Assembly: GCA_017303415.1 (NCBI GenBank)
Contig: JAFLBJ010000001.1
Location: 2,914,001-2,978,000, forward strand
From: Chitinophagales bacterium
Lineage (GTDB): Bacteria > Bacteroidota > Bacteroidia > Chitinophagales > Chitinophagaceae
Length of the DNA stretch: 64,000 nucleotides
Direction: 5' to 3'
Part shown: one piece after another, positions 8,463 through 16,435 of the stretch
Layout of the letters: each line of letters starts with the position of its first letter
How positions within the stretch are numbered: position 1 is the stretch's first letter
Position numbers and translations under genes: made by a program
The notes under the pieces: generated by a model
The model's input: the letters and a program-made list of their open reading frames with translations, nothing else
The model's database searches: none
Told to the model about the DNA's origin: nothing

Positions 8463-10982
8463 CTACAAACTGAGGTTGGAAAGGTGCTGATCGAGGTCGG
8501 CTTCTGTTTTTATTAACACTTCCCTGGCTTTGCTGCCCTGGCTTGGACCGACCACACCGGCCGATTCGAGCTGGTCCATAAGCCGGCCGGCCCGGTTATA
8601 CCCCAGTTTCATCCGGCGTTGAAGGAGTGACGTAGAGCCGATCTGGTTCTGAACAATGACCCGGGCGGCATCTTCAAAAAGGGAATCCCGTTCATTCATA
8701 TCAAAATCCCGGCCTTCCAGGTCCTTTTCATCAATATATTCGGGGAGGAGAAATGCCTGGGGGTATCCTCTTTGTTCACCCACATGCTCCACTACCCTTT
8801 CCACTTCAGGCGTATCTACAAACGCGCATTGTAGACGGATCAGTTCTCCATGATGGGAGATCAGCATATCCCCTTTCCCGATCAGTTGTTCCGCGCCGCC
8901 TGCATCCAGAATGGTACGGGAGTCGATCTTGGAAGAAACCTTAAAGGCCACCCTTGATGGGAAGTTGGCTTTGATGGTACCGGTAATAATATTAACCGAA
9001 GGTCGTTGGGTAGCGATGATCAGGTGGATACCCACCGCACGGGCCAACTGGGCCAAACGGGCAATGGGCATTTCGATCTCTTTTCCTGCCGTCATGATCA
9101 GATCCGCAAACTCATCGATCACCAGTACAATAAAAGGAAGGTATTGATGTCCTTTTTGAGGATTTAGTTTTCGCTTGACAAATTTTTCATTGTACTCCTT
9201 GATATTCCGGGCACCTGCTTCTTTAAGCAGGTCATACCGGTTATCCATTTCAATACATAGTGCGTTGAGGGTATGTACCACTTTTTTGGTATCGGTAATG
9301 ATCGCTTCATCATCTCCGGGCAGTTTCGCCAGGAAATGTTTTTCGATCAGTCGGTACAGACTCAATTCCACTTTCTTCGGGTCGATCAGGATCAGCTTTA
9401 ATTGCGATGGGTGTTTTTTATATAACAGGGAAACGAGAATCGCATTTAATCCTACCGATTTACCCTGCCCGGTGGCACCCGCCATCAACAAGTGAGGCAT
9501 GGAGGTAAGATCCACAATGTAATTCTCGTTATCGATCTTTTTGCCCAATGCAATGGGAAGGCTATAGGTATTGTGCTGAAATTTTTCGGAGGAAAGCAAA
9601 GTGCGCATACTCACCACACTTTTCTTGATATTGGGTACTTCAATACCAATGGTTCCCTTTCCGGGTATAGGGGCAATGATACGAATGCCCAGGGCGGCGA
9701 GGCTAAGGGCGATATCATCTTCCAGGTTTTTGATCCGGGAAATACGCACCCCTGCGGCCGGAACGATCTCATATAAAGTAACCGTAGGACCAACGGTAGC
9801 GCTGATCTTTTGAATATGGATATCGTAATTCTTCAGGGTATTGATGATCTGGTTCTTATGGGTCTCCAACTCTGATGTATCCTGCACGATCTTTTCACTG
9901 GCATAATTCTCCAACAGGTCGATCTTGGGGTATTTATAATCGCGCAGGTCAAGGGTGGGTTCGTAAGGAGGCAGGTTTTCATAGGTCTTTTCCGTTTCCT
10001 CCTGATGGGTTTCCGGTGTGGATTTGATCTCTAATTCAAGATCACTCACCTCCACCGGTGGTATGATCTTTTTTGGAAGCGGTTCAGGTTCTACCGGTAA
10101 TTCAATGGACGCAGGTAATTCGGGTTCCACTACCGGATCCTCTATCGGCGCTGGTTCTTCCTCTTTTTCAATGATGGAAAAAAAGGGTTCCTGCTCTTCA
10201 ATGACCGGAGGAATCACCACCGGGCTGCCCTTTTTAAGGCGATTGCCTTTGGTATTATTTTCCGCATACAGGTCATTGATGGTTTTGCCACCGCCGGCGA
10301 TCAATGGCTCCACTGCTGTGGTCACTGATTCCTCTTCTCCAACTGGTACCGGTTCAATTTTTTTCTTTTCCGGCAGATTGAATTTGGGATTAAACTGCCA
10401 GATGATATAGGCCAGGGCAATAACGAGGAGCAATAATCCTGTTCCAAACATGCCCATCAGGTTGATCAGCCAGTTGCTGATCATGCGACCGGTGCCGCCA
10501 CCGAATGGGAAATCGGTCCCTGCCGTTACAAAGGCCAGGGAAACGGATAAAACCAGCATACCAATGGTGACATAACGAAGATTGCGCCAGAGCGACCATA
10601 CCTTTCTTTCAAAAAGCAGGTTTACGCCCAGAATAAAGAAAAAAGTACATATGAGAAGAGAGGCAACGCCAAATCCTTTAAATATGAAGAAATGAGCAGT
10701 AAGCGCGCCCAACCTGCCCAAAAGATTGGAAACAGTGATATTATCTTCAAATAAGATCGACGCGCCCTGAAGCACTTTATCCTGATCTTCCTTCCAGGTA
10801 AAGAAATAGGATATAAAGGAAGTAAATAGCAGCAGTGAGACCAATAAGGACAGGGCCCCAACGATCTTCCAGGTTCTTTCGTCACGGGCGATCTGCCGGA
10901 TATCCAGTTTTGCCTCTTTCTCCGTCTTCAGGGGCACCCCCTCAGCCTTTGACACCGTTTTTTTCTTCAGCTTGTTCGCCAT
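8463..10982 (-). CDS. ftsK: DNA translocase FtsK/SpoIIIE
   Basis: 839 residues. The N terminus has four or five membrane segments (about residues 35-200), followed by a Pro/Glu-rich linker (about 200-340), then the alpha/beta motor domain with Walker A in GATGQGKSVGLNA (about residue 500), Walker B in IVLVIDEFADL, and a C-terminal winged-helix gamma domain (RRMKLGYNRAGRLMDQLE). FtsK pumps chromosome ends through the closing septum and activates dimer resolution. The start ATG lies 4 bases after a perfect -7 box. The divergent neighbour is a histidine kinase. Confidence 0.95.
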   Translation of the reverse strand: MANKLKKKTVSKAEGVPLKTEKEAKLDIRQIARDERTWKIVGALSLLVSLLLFTSFISYFFTWKEDQDKVLQGASILFEDNITVSNLLGRLGALTAHFFIFKGFGVASLLICTFFFILGVNLLFERKVWSLWRNLRYVTIGMLVLSVSLAFVTAGTDFPFGGGTGRMISNWLINLMGMFGTGLLLLVIALAYIIWQFNPKFNLPEKKKIEPVPVGEEESVTTAVEPLIAGGGKTINDLYAENNTKGNRLKKGSPVVIPPVIEEQEPFFSIIEKEEEPAPIEDPVVEPELPASIELPVEPEPLPKKIIPPVEVSDLELEIKSTPETHQEETEKTYENLPPYEPTLDLRDYKYPKIDLLENYASEKIVQDTSELETHKNQIINTLKNYDIHIQKISATVGPTVTLYEIVPAAGVRISRIKNLEDDIALSLAALGIRIIAPIPGKGTIGIEVPNIKKSVVSMRTLLSSEKFQHNTYSLPIALGKKIDNENYIVDLTSMPHLLMAGATGQGKSVGLNAILVSLLYKKHPSQLKLILIDPKKVELSLYRLIEKHFLAKLPGDDEAIITDTKKVVHTLNALCIEMDNRYDLLKEAGARNIKEYNEKFVKRKLNPQKGHQYLPFIVLVIDEFADLIMTAGKEIEMPIARLAQLARAVGIHLIIATQRPSVNIITGTIKANFPSRVAFKVSSKIDSRTILDAGGAEQLIGKGDMLISHHGELIRLQCAFVDTPEVERVVEHVGEQRGYPQAFLLPEYIDEKDLEGRDFDMNERDSLFEDAARVIVQNQIGSTSLLQRRMKLGYNRAGRLMDQLESAGVVGPSQGSKAREVLIKTEADLDQHLSNLSL

Positions 10983-10986
10983 AGGG

Positions 10987-10994
10987 CAAAGATA
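10987..10994 (-). promoter_or_regulatory. -7 promoter box (TATCTTTG) of ftsK
   Basis: Exact consensus ending 4 bases before the start codon, which predicts a leaderless ftsK mRNA. Confidence 0.55.
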
Positions 10995-11068
10995 AAGTTT
11001 ACCTTGTTTTGCCCGAAAATACCACGAAAGTGTTATTGCCCTGCCACTTATTTCCCAAAGGGGAACTG

Positions 11069-11076
11069 TATTTTTG
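11069..11076 (+). promoter_or_regulatory. -7 promoter box (TATTTTTG) of the 7TM histidine kinase
   Basis: Exact consensus 17 bases before the ATG at 11094. It lies within the longer open frame from 11004, supporting the downstream start. Confidence 0.55.
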
Positions 11077-11093
11077 TCGGGTACCGTCCATCC

Positions 11094-13010
11094 ATGAGGC
11101 GTTCTAACCCAAAAATGGCTTTGTGCCGTAGCTATTGCTTGTCATTGACCCTGGTCATGACCCTGGTCCTTCCTGTAAGGTCCCTGGCACAGGAGCGTCC
11201 GCTTGTGGAGGTGGATACGATCCGGTTTGGTTCCCGGATACTCAATTCCTGTCAATTTGCCCTTGTTCCATCCAATTTCGCCATTGACCAATGGCCGGCT
11301 GTTAAATGGCAACAACTAAGCTCCCATAATTTCAAGATCACACCCGCCGAGAACTCTAAAAAAGTATTGGTTCGATTCCTGCTCGTCAATAAGACGGATA
11401 CCGCCAGGGGGTTTTATTTTTTCCCCGGCTTTTATTATAAGGACATCATACTATATAAAAAGGCTGGTGAAAAAGCCATTGCCTTTCCGCGAATTCTGCC
11501 CGATCATCCGGATAGCATCGGCTTCAGGTACCTTTCCATTCCCGGGCGTGATACCTGTGAAGTATTGGCAGTACTTACCAATGAGAAGACCTACAATACC
11601 GTCATTTCTCCCCGCCTGATCCGGGAAAGTTTCTATGTGCCCTATATGATCCAGTTTCTGAACAAGTATCGGGATATTGACATGGTCACCTATGTGTTCA
11701 GTGGATTATTATTGATGATGATCCTTTTTTCCCTGGCCAGTTATGCCATGGGGGCCAATCGTGAATTTCTGTTCTATGCCGGATATGCTTTCTTTCTTGG
11801 GGCGATGTTGTTTACCAAATCCATGTTCAATTTCCAGATCAACCCCACAAGTTATCTGTTTGAAACCTTCCTCGATTTTGTATTGCAGGCCATAGGTCAC
11901 TGTTGTTACCTGGCTTTCATGATCTACTTTTTGGATACCAAAAAGGCGCACCCCTTCCTGCATCGGTTATATAAATTTGGTATCCTTTGGGTGCTGATGG
12001 CGATCCTGGCGTATAGTGTGCTATACTACGGCACAACTGCTTATTTGCCGGTCAACCTGGTTGAAAATGGCACCAAATTCTTTCTCATCCTGCTGGCTAT
12101 CATCTTTATGGTCTATAGTGCCCGGCACTGGGATGATCAATTGTTGCGTTTTCTTTTTTGGGGCAACCTGTTACTTATCGTTTTCTCTATTTTTTCCCAA
12201 TTGCTGATCCTTATCCCCGACCTGCGATCGAACAACAGTATTTTTTATAATTCGCTTTTCTATTATGAGGTGGGCTTATTCCTTGAATTGATCTTTTTCC
12301 TGGTAGGTCTCACCTTTAAAAACCGTAGACAGATCATTCTCCAAACCCGTGAACGGGAACGGTTGAAGATAGAGAATGAGCGAAAGGAATTGGAGAAACA
12401 GATGGCGGTGATGGCCGCGCATCAGGAGGAACGTGAGCGGATATCCGCTGATATGCATGATGAACTGGGGTCAGGTATGACCACCATCCGCCTGATGAGT
12501 GAGATCGCCAAGAAGAAAATGAAACAGGAAGTGCCGGTGGAACTGGAGAAGATCTCCCAATCTGCCAATGATGTACTCAATAAGATGAATGCCATCATCT
12601 GGAGTATGAATAGCGGAAACGATACGCTGGATAATCTCATTTCCTATATCCGGGCCTATAGCATTGAATATTTTGAAGGGACACCGGTACAATGCAAGGT
12701 GAATACCCCACCCCAGATTCCCGAGCGCCAGTTGACCGGTGACAAACGGCGGAATATATTTCTATGTGTAAAGGAAAGTCTGAATAATGTACTCAAACAT
12801 GCCCAGGCCTCCCAAGTAGAGATCGATATACGCATCAACTCCGATCTGATCATCACCATTTCAGACAATGGCACAGGGATTGACCTGGCTAAATTGCGTG
12901 AATTTGGCAACGGATTGAAAAATATCTCTCAGCGGATGACGAAAATCGGTGGAGCCTTTTTTATTGAAAACCGGAATGGAACGGTCACGAGCCTGGTCTA
13001 TCCTTTATAA
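11094..13010 (+). CDS. 7TM-DISM sensor histidine kinase (HisKA_3 type)
   Basis: 638 residues from the chosen ATG; the next methionine at 11115 is an alternative. A signal peptide is followed by an extracellular beta-rich DISMED2-like domain (about residues 35-190), seven hydrophobic segments (about 200-410), a coiled coil, a dimerisation region with phospho-acceptor His455 in SADMHDELGSG, and a HATPase_c domain (NNVLKHA, SDNGTGID, GNGLKNI). HisKA_3 kinases normally pair with LuxR/NarL regulators, but no response regulator is adjacent, so this is an orphan in the window. Its last 13 bases overlap the convergent DUF423 gene. Confidence 0.85.
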   Translation: MRRSNPKMALCRSYCLSLTLVMTLVLPVRSLAQERPLVEVDTIRFGSRILNSCQFALVPSNFAIDQWPAVKWQQLSSHNFKITPAENSKKVLVRFLLVNKTDTARGFYFFPGFYYKDIILYKKAGEKAIAFPRILPDHPDSIGFRYLSIPGRDTCEVLAVLTNEKTYNTVISPRLIRESFYVPYMIQFLNKYRDIDMVTYVFSGLLLMMILFSLASYAMGANREFLFYAGYAFFLGAMLFTKSMFNFQINPTSYLFETFLDFVLQAIGHCCYLAFMIYFLDTKKAHPFLHRLYKFGILWVLMAILAYSVLYYGTTAYLPVNLVENGTKFFLILLAIIFMVYSARHWDDQLLRFLFWGNLLLIVFSIFSQLLILIPDLRSNNSIFYNSLFYYEVGLFLELIFFLVGLTFKNRRQIILQTRERERLKIENERKELEKQMAVMAAHQEERERISADMHDELGSGMTTIRLMSEIAKKKMKQEVPVELEKISQSANDVLNKMNAIIWSMNSGNDTLDNLISYIRAYSIEYFEGTPVQCKVNTPPQIPERQLTGDKRRNIFLCVKESLNNVLKHAQASQVEIDIRINSDLIITISDNGTGIDLAKLREFGNGLKNISQRMTKIGGAFFIENRNGTVTSLVYPL

Positions 13011-13396
13011 GGTGATTTTACAACAGCCCAAACTACAAATACCCATCCCAGTATAAAGGCTACTCCTCCAAATGGAGTGATCAGTCCCCAACCACCCAGG
13101 CCAACGGTGGAAGTAGCTTTGAGGTAGGTTAGCAGATAGAGCGAACCTGAGAAAAGCAATATCCCCCAGCCAAAACAGATGGCGGCATAGGACAGGAACC
13201 GCGAAGGGAATTTTTCAACCAATATCCCGGCAAGGATCAGGGCCAGTGCATGGATCATCTGGTATTGCACCCCAGTCTGAAATGTATCGACCGTTTCAGC
13301 AGGCACCAGTTTTTTTAACCCATGTGCGCCAAAAGCACCCAGGGCAACAGCCAGCCCTGCAAGGGCGGCACCTATACTGATATAACGTTTATGCAT
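12998..13396 (-). CDS. DUF423 small membrane protein
   Basis: 132 residues with four hydrophobic segments. The start region (GAALAGLAVALGAFGAHGLK) and the TPFGGVAFILGW block are diagnostic of DUF423 (YgdD/YwdK) inner-membrane proteins, whose function is unknown. Its start overlaps the 3' end of aroK by 8 bases, so it is translated from the same message. Its 3' end overlaps the convergent histidine kinase gene by 13 bases. Confidence 0.85.
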   Translation of the reverse strand: MHKRYISIGAALAGLAVALGAFGAHGLKKLVPAETVDTFQTGVQYQMIHALALILAGILVEKFPSRFLSYAAICFGWGILLFSGSLYLLTYLKATSTVGLGGWGLITPFGGVAFILGWVFVVWAVVKSPYKG

Positions 13397-13898
13397 GTAA
13401 TATTTTTTGCAGGATCAGGTCCAGGCGATCCTCTTCCTCCTCCTGAATGATCACATCGGCCTGTTCATAATAGATCCTTCGGTCGCCAATTTTTTTCTGA
13501 ATAAAAGAACGCAGTTGGTCATCGGATAAATCGCGGAGCAAGGGGCGTTCTTCTTTTTCTTTCACGAGGCGTTGAAAGAGGATTTCCGTAGGTGTATTGA
13601 TCCACACGGTGAGACCAGCCTCGTTCATGTACCCAATATTGTTATAATAACAGGGGGCTCCTCCACCGGTGGCCATAACAAATGCATCATGGCTTTCGGT
13701 GAGGATATGCAATACTTCTTTTTCTGTTTGGCGAAAAAATTCCTCGCCTTCTTTTTCAAATATTTCGTTGATGGATCTTTCCTGGTGATTGACCACTTGC
13801 TCATCAAGATCAAAAAAAGGAAGCCCGAGTTTCTGGCTGATCAGCCGACCGGTGTGGGTTTTCCCCGAGCCCATGAATCCGATGAGAAATATTTTCAT
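13389..13898 (-). CDS. aroK: Shikimate kinase
   Basis: 169 residues, standard length. Walker A is GFMGSGKTHTGR near the N terminus, the shikimate-binding Asp sits in FFDLDEQV, and the GGGAPCYY loop and the RPLL lid follow. It phosphorylates shikimate at O3 in the aromatic amino-acid pathway. It lies 14 bases after gcdH and overlaps the DUF423 gene, which suggests an operon of convenience rather than a pathway cluster. Confidence 0.93.
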   Translation of the reverse strand: MKIFLIGFMGSGKTHTGRLISQKLGLPFFDLDEQVVNHQERSINEIFEKEGEEFFRQTEKEVLHILTESHDAFVMATGGGAPCYYNNIGYMNEAGLTVWINTPTEILFQRLVKEKEERPLLRDLSDDQLRSFIQKKIGDRRIYYEQADVIIQEEEEDRLDLILQKILHA

Positions 13899-13912
13899 GT
13901 TGTCATTTCCAT

Positions 13913-15097
13913 TTATTTGAAGGCATTGATACCCGTGATATCCATTCCCGTAATGAGCAGGTGAATATCATGGGTGCCTTCGTAGGTGATCACGCTTTCG
14001 ATATTCATCATGTGGCGCATGATGCTGTATTCACCGGTAATGCCCATACCACCCAGGATCTGTCGTGCATCGCGACATACCTGTTGGGCCACTTCGCAAC
14101 CGGTGCGTTTGGCCATTGAAACTTGCTGAGGGGTAGCGCGACCCTCGCTCATGAGTACCGCCACGCGCCAATTAAGTAATTGTGCTTTGGTAATTTCAGT
14201 AACCATCTCTGCCAGCTTTTTTTGCTGCAATTGGAAACCGGCAATGGGTCTACCAAATTGTATCCTTTCTTTGGCATAACGCAGGGCGGTATCATAACAA
14301 TCCATAGCGGCACCTATCGTTCCCCAGGCGATACCAAAACGGGCCTTGGTCAAACACCCCAATGGGCCTTTTAATCCCTGCACATTGGGAAAGATATTTT
14401 CCTTGGGCACTTTTACATTATCAAAAACCAATTCACCGGTAGCCGAGGCACGCAGGCTCCATTTACCATGGGTGGTAGGCGTAGAAAAACCTTCCATTCC
14501 TCTTTCTACGATCAGTCCGCGAATGATACCTTCTTCATCCTTGGCCCACACTACCGCAATCTGGGCGAAAGGTGCATTGCTGATCCACATTTTTGCCCCG
14601 TTAAGGATGACGTGGTCACCAGCATCACGGATATTTGTCAACATGCTACTGGGATCGCTGCCATGATTGGGTTCGGTCAAACCAAAGCAACCCAGCCATT
14701 CACCAGAGGCCAGTTTGGGAAGATACTTCTTTCGTTGGGCTTCACTGCCATAAGCATGGATCGGATACATTACCAGGGATCCTTGCACAGAGGCCGTTGA
14801 TCTTACACCACTATCTCCTCTTTCGAGTTCCTGCATCATCAATCCGTAACTGATATAATCCAAACCCCCACCGCCATATTCTACCGGAACAGTAGGCCCA
14901 AAGCATCCCAGGTCACCCATCTGCTTAACGATGAATTGCGGAAACTCAGCGCGCTGGGCATAATCCTCAATGATCGGCGAGATCTCCTTTTTTACATAAT
15001 TCCTTACCGATTCACGGATCAGTTTGTGCTCTTCGGTCAGTAACTCGTCAATTTGAAAATAATCCGGGCTTTGAAAAAGGTCTGTACGGGCAGCCAT
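13913..15097 (-). CDS. gcdH: Glutaryl-CoA dehydrogenase-like acyl-CoA dehydrogenase
   Basis: 394 residues. The FAD/substrate motif GCFGLTEPNHGSDPSSM and the catalytic glutamate in TYEGTHDIH match the glutaryl-CoA dehydrogenase clade closely, as does the DSGVRSTASVQGSLV region that carries the arginine binding the glutaryl carboxylate. The enzyme oxidises and decarboxylates glutaryl-CoA to crotonyl-CoA in lysine and tryptophan breakdown. A kynureninase gene lies 4 kb away, but on a separate operon. A perfect -7 box lies 20 bases upstream of the start. Confidence 0.88.
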   Translation of the reverse strand: MAARTDLFQSPDYFQIDELLTEEHKLIRESVRNYVKKEISPIIEDYAQRAEFPQFIVKQMGDLGCFGPTVPVEYGGGGLDYISYGLMMQELERGDSGVRSTASVQGSLVMYPIHAYGSEAQRKKYLPKLASGEWLGCFGLTEPNHGSDPSSMLTNIRDAGDHVILNGAKMWISNAPFAQIAVVWAKDEEGIIRGLIVERGMEGFSTPTTHGKWSLRASATGELVFDNVKVPKENIFPNVQGLKGPLGCLTKARFGIAWGTIGAAMDCYDTALRYAKERIQFGRPIAGFQLQQKKLAEMVTEITKAQLLNWRVAVLMSEGRATPQQVSMAKRTGCEVAQQVCRDARQILGGMGITGEYSIMRHMMNIESVITYEGTHDIHLLITGMDITGINAFK

Positions 15098-15117
15098 GTG
15101 TGAGGGGTTTTATAGTG

Positions 15118-15125
15118 CAAATTTA
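15118..15125 (-). promoter_or_regulatory. -7 promoter box (TAAATTTG) of gcdH
   Basis: Exact consensus on the minus strand, 20 bases before the gcdH ATG and just downstream of the 15130-15164 hairpin that ends pyrF. Confidence 0.55.
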
Positions 15126-15129
15126 GGTA

Positions 15130-15164
15130 CTAAAAGCTAATGGCTAACAGCTATTAGCTTTTAG
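15130..15164. terminator. AAAAGCT-family hairpin after pyrF
   Basis: A perfect 12-bp inverted repeat (CTAAAAGCTAAT at 15130-15141 with its complement at 15153-15164), made of AAAAGCT / AATGGCT units 7 bp long. The same unit family forms the array at 30.4 kb. It lies between the pyrF stop and the gcdH promoter. Confidence 0.6.
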
Positions 15165-15186
15165 CTGTTCGCCTATGGCCATGAAC

Positions 15187-16014
15187 TTATAATGCTGTGA
15201 CTTTGGGTAGGTTTTTCAGATAGCTGGCCATCTCCTGTTGATATTGTTGGGCGATGGCGCGGGCTTCGGCGGCAAAATCTTCCTTCTCGGAGGCATAAAG
15301 AATGGCGCGACTGACATTCACTAAAATGCCCCCATCCCCGATCATTGCTTTTTCCGAGATCTCCTTCAGGCTACCACCTTGAAATCCCACTCCCGGGACC
15401 AGATAAAAGTGTTGAGGAGTCCTTTTGCGGATATTAACAAACGCATCGGCCTGGGTAGCTCCGACCACAAACATTAGATTATCGGGAGTCCCCCATTCCG
15501 AAACCGTGCTGAGTACTTTTTCATATAACAGCTCCTCCCCACTTGGTTGGAGTTCAAAATCACGGGCGCCTGTATTGGAGGTCAATCCCAGTACGATTGC
15601 CCATTTCCCCTTGTATTGAAGAAATGGTTTGACACTGTCCTCGCCCATATAAGGCGCGACTGTAATGGCATCAAAGGGAATGGTTTCAAAAAAAGCTCGT
15701 GCATATTGATCCGAGGTATTGCCGATATCGCCGCGTTTGGCATCGGCGATCAAAAAATGGTCTGTACCAATATAGGCAACGGTTCTTTCCATTACCTCCC
15801 ATCCCTTTGCGCCAAGGGCTTCATAAAATGCCGTATTGATTTTGTAACTGACGCATAGGTCCCGGGTAGCATCAATGATCGATTTATTGAAGGCAAAGAC
15901 CTTATCGGGGTTGGATTGCAACACATCCGGGATTTTTTTGGGGTCGGTATCCAGGCCGACACAGAGGTAAGAACCTTTCTGGAAAATATGCTTCGTGAGT
16001 TCCTGGCGGGTCAT
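15187..16014 (-). CDS. pyrF: Orotidine-5'-phosphate decarboxylase, type 2
   Basis: 275 residues from the ATG at 16014. Catalytic residues are in the conserved ADAKRGDIGNT block (Lys and Asp), with CVGLDTDPKK at the N terminus and GVGFQGG near the phosphate loop, typical of the longer type 2 PyrF. It makes UMP in pyrimidine synthesis. The frame stays open for another 107 codons upstream, but that stretch is the heptad palindrome and has no protein character; a near-consensus -7 box (TATCTTCG, 16018-16025) four bases before the ATG supports the short form and predicts a leaderless mRNA. Confidence 0.93.
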   Translation of the reverse strand: MTRQELTKHIFQKGSYLCVGLDTDPKKIPDVLQSNPDKVFAFNKSIIDATRDLCVSYKINTAFYEALGAKGWEVMERTVAYIGTDHFLIADAKRGDIGNTSDQYARAFFETIPFDAITVAPYMGEDSVKPFLQYKGKWAIVLGLTSNTGARDFELQPSGEELLYEKVLSTVSEWGTPDNLMFVVGATQADAFVNIRKRTPQHFYLVPGVGFQGGSLKEISEKAMIGDGGILVNVSRAILYASEKEDFAAEARAIAQQYQQEMASYLKNLPKVTAL

Positions 16015-16029
16015 GCGGCGAAGATACGG

Positions 16030-16435
16030 AATGTGGGGGGAGGAAGGGGAGGTTGGGGGATGGAGGACGGAGGACGGATGACAGAGGACGGAGGTTGGAT
16101 GACAGATGACAGATGACGGATGACGGATGTTGGATGTTGGATGTTGGATGACGGATGGCGGAGGCTTGCTGTGCGAGACCTCTGGTCTCGCACGATTCTC
16201 CCGTCGCCTCTGGCGACTAAAAAACCATTTTATAAAGATGTTATAGGTTGTTATTCGAGTCGCCGGAGGCGACAAGAGAGAAGTGCGAGACCAGAGGTCT
16301 CGCACAGCAAGCCTCCGCCATCCGTCATCTGTCATCTGTCATCCAACATCCAACATCCGTCATCCGTCATCTGTCAACTGTCCTCTGTCATCTATCCTCC
16401 GTCATCTGTCTTCTGTCCTCCTCCCCACCCTTACT
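16030..16435. repeat. Nested palindrome built from GATGACG heptads
   Basis: This fills the 387-base gap between pyrF and the SET gene. The left arm is a run of 7-bp units (GGATGAC, AGATGAC, GGATGTT and variants) to about 16158, then a core with two small hairpins: TGCGAGACC/GGTCTCGCA around a TCT loop, and GTCGCC/GGCGAC. After an AT-rich spacer (about 16219-16255) the core and the heptads return as an inverted copy to about 16430. The cores match almost perfectly; the heptad arms differ by whole-unit insertions. The stop codon of the SET-fusion gene lies inside the right arm. Confidence 0.9.

Noticed and set aside
16015..16335. N-terminal extension of pyrF through the palindrome
   Set aside because: The extension translates the heptad array (Ser/Pro/His repeats) and a near-consensus promoter box lies just upstream of the internal ATG.
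16060..16430. CRISPR array
   Set aside because: Units are 7 bp, contiguous and degenerate with no unique spacers, and no cas genes are near.
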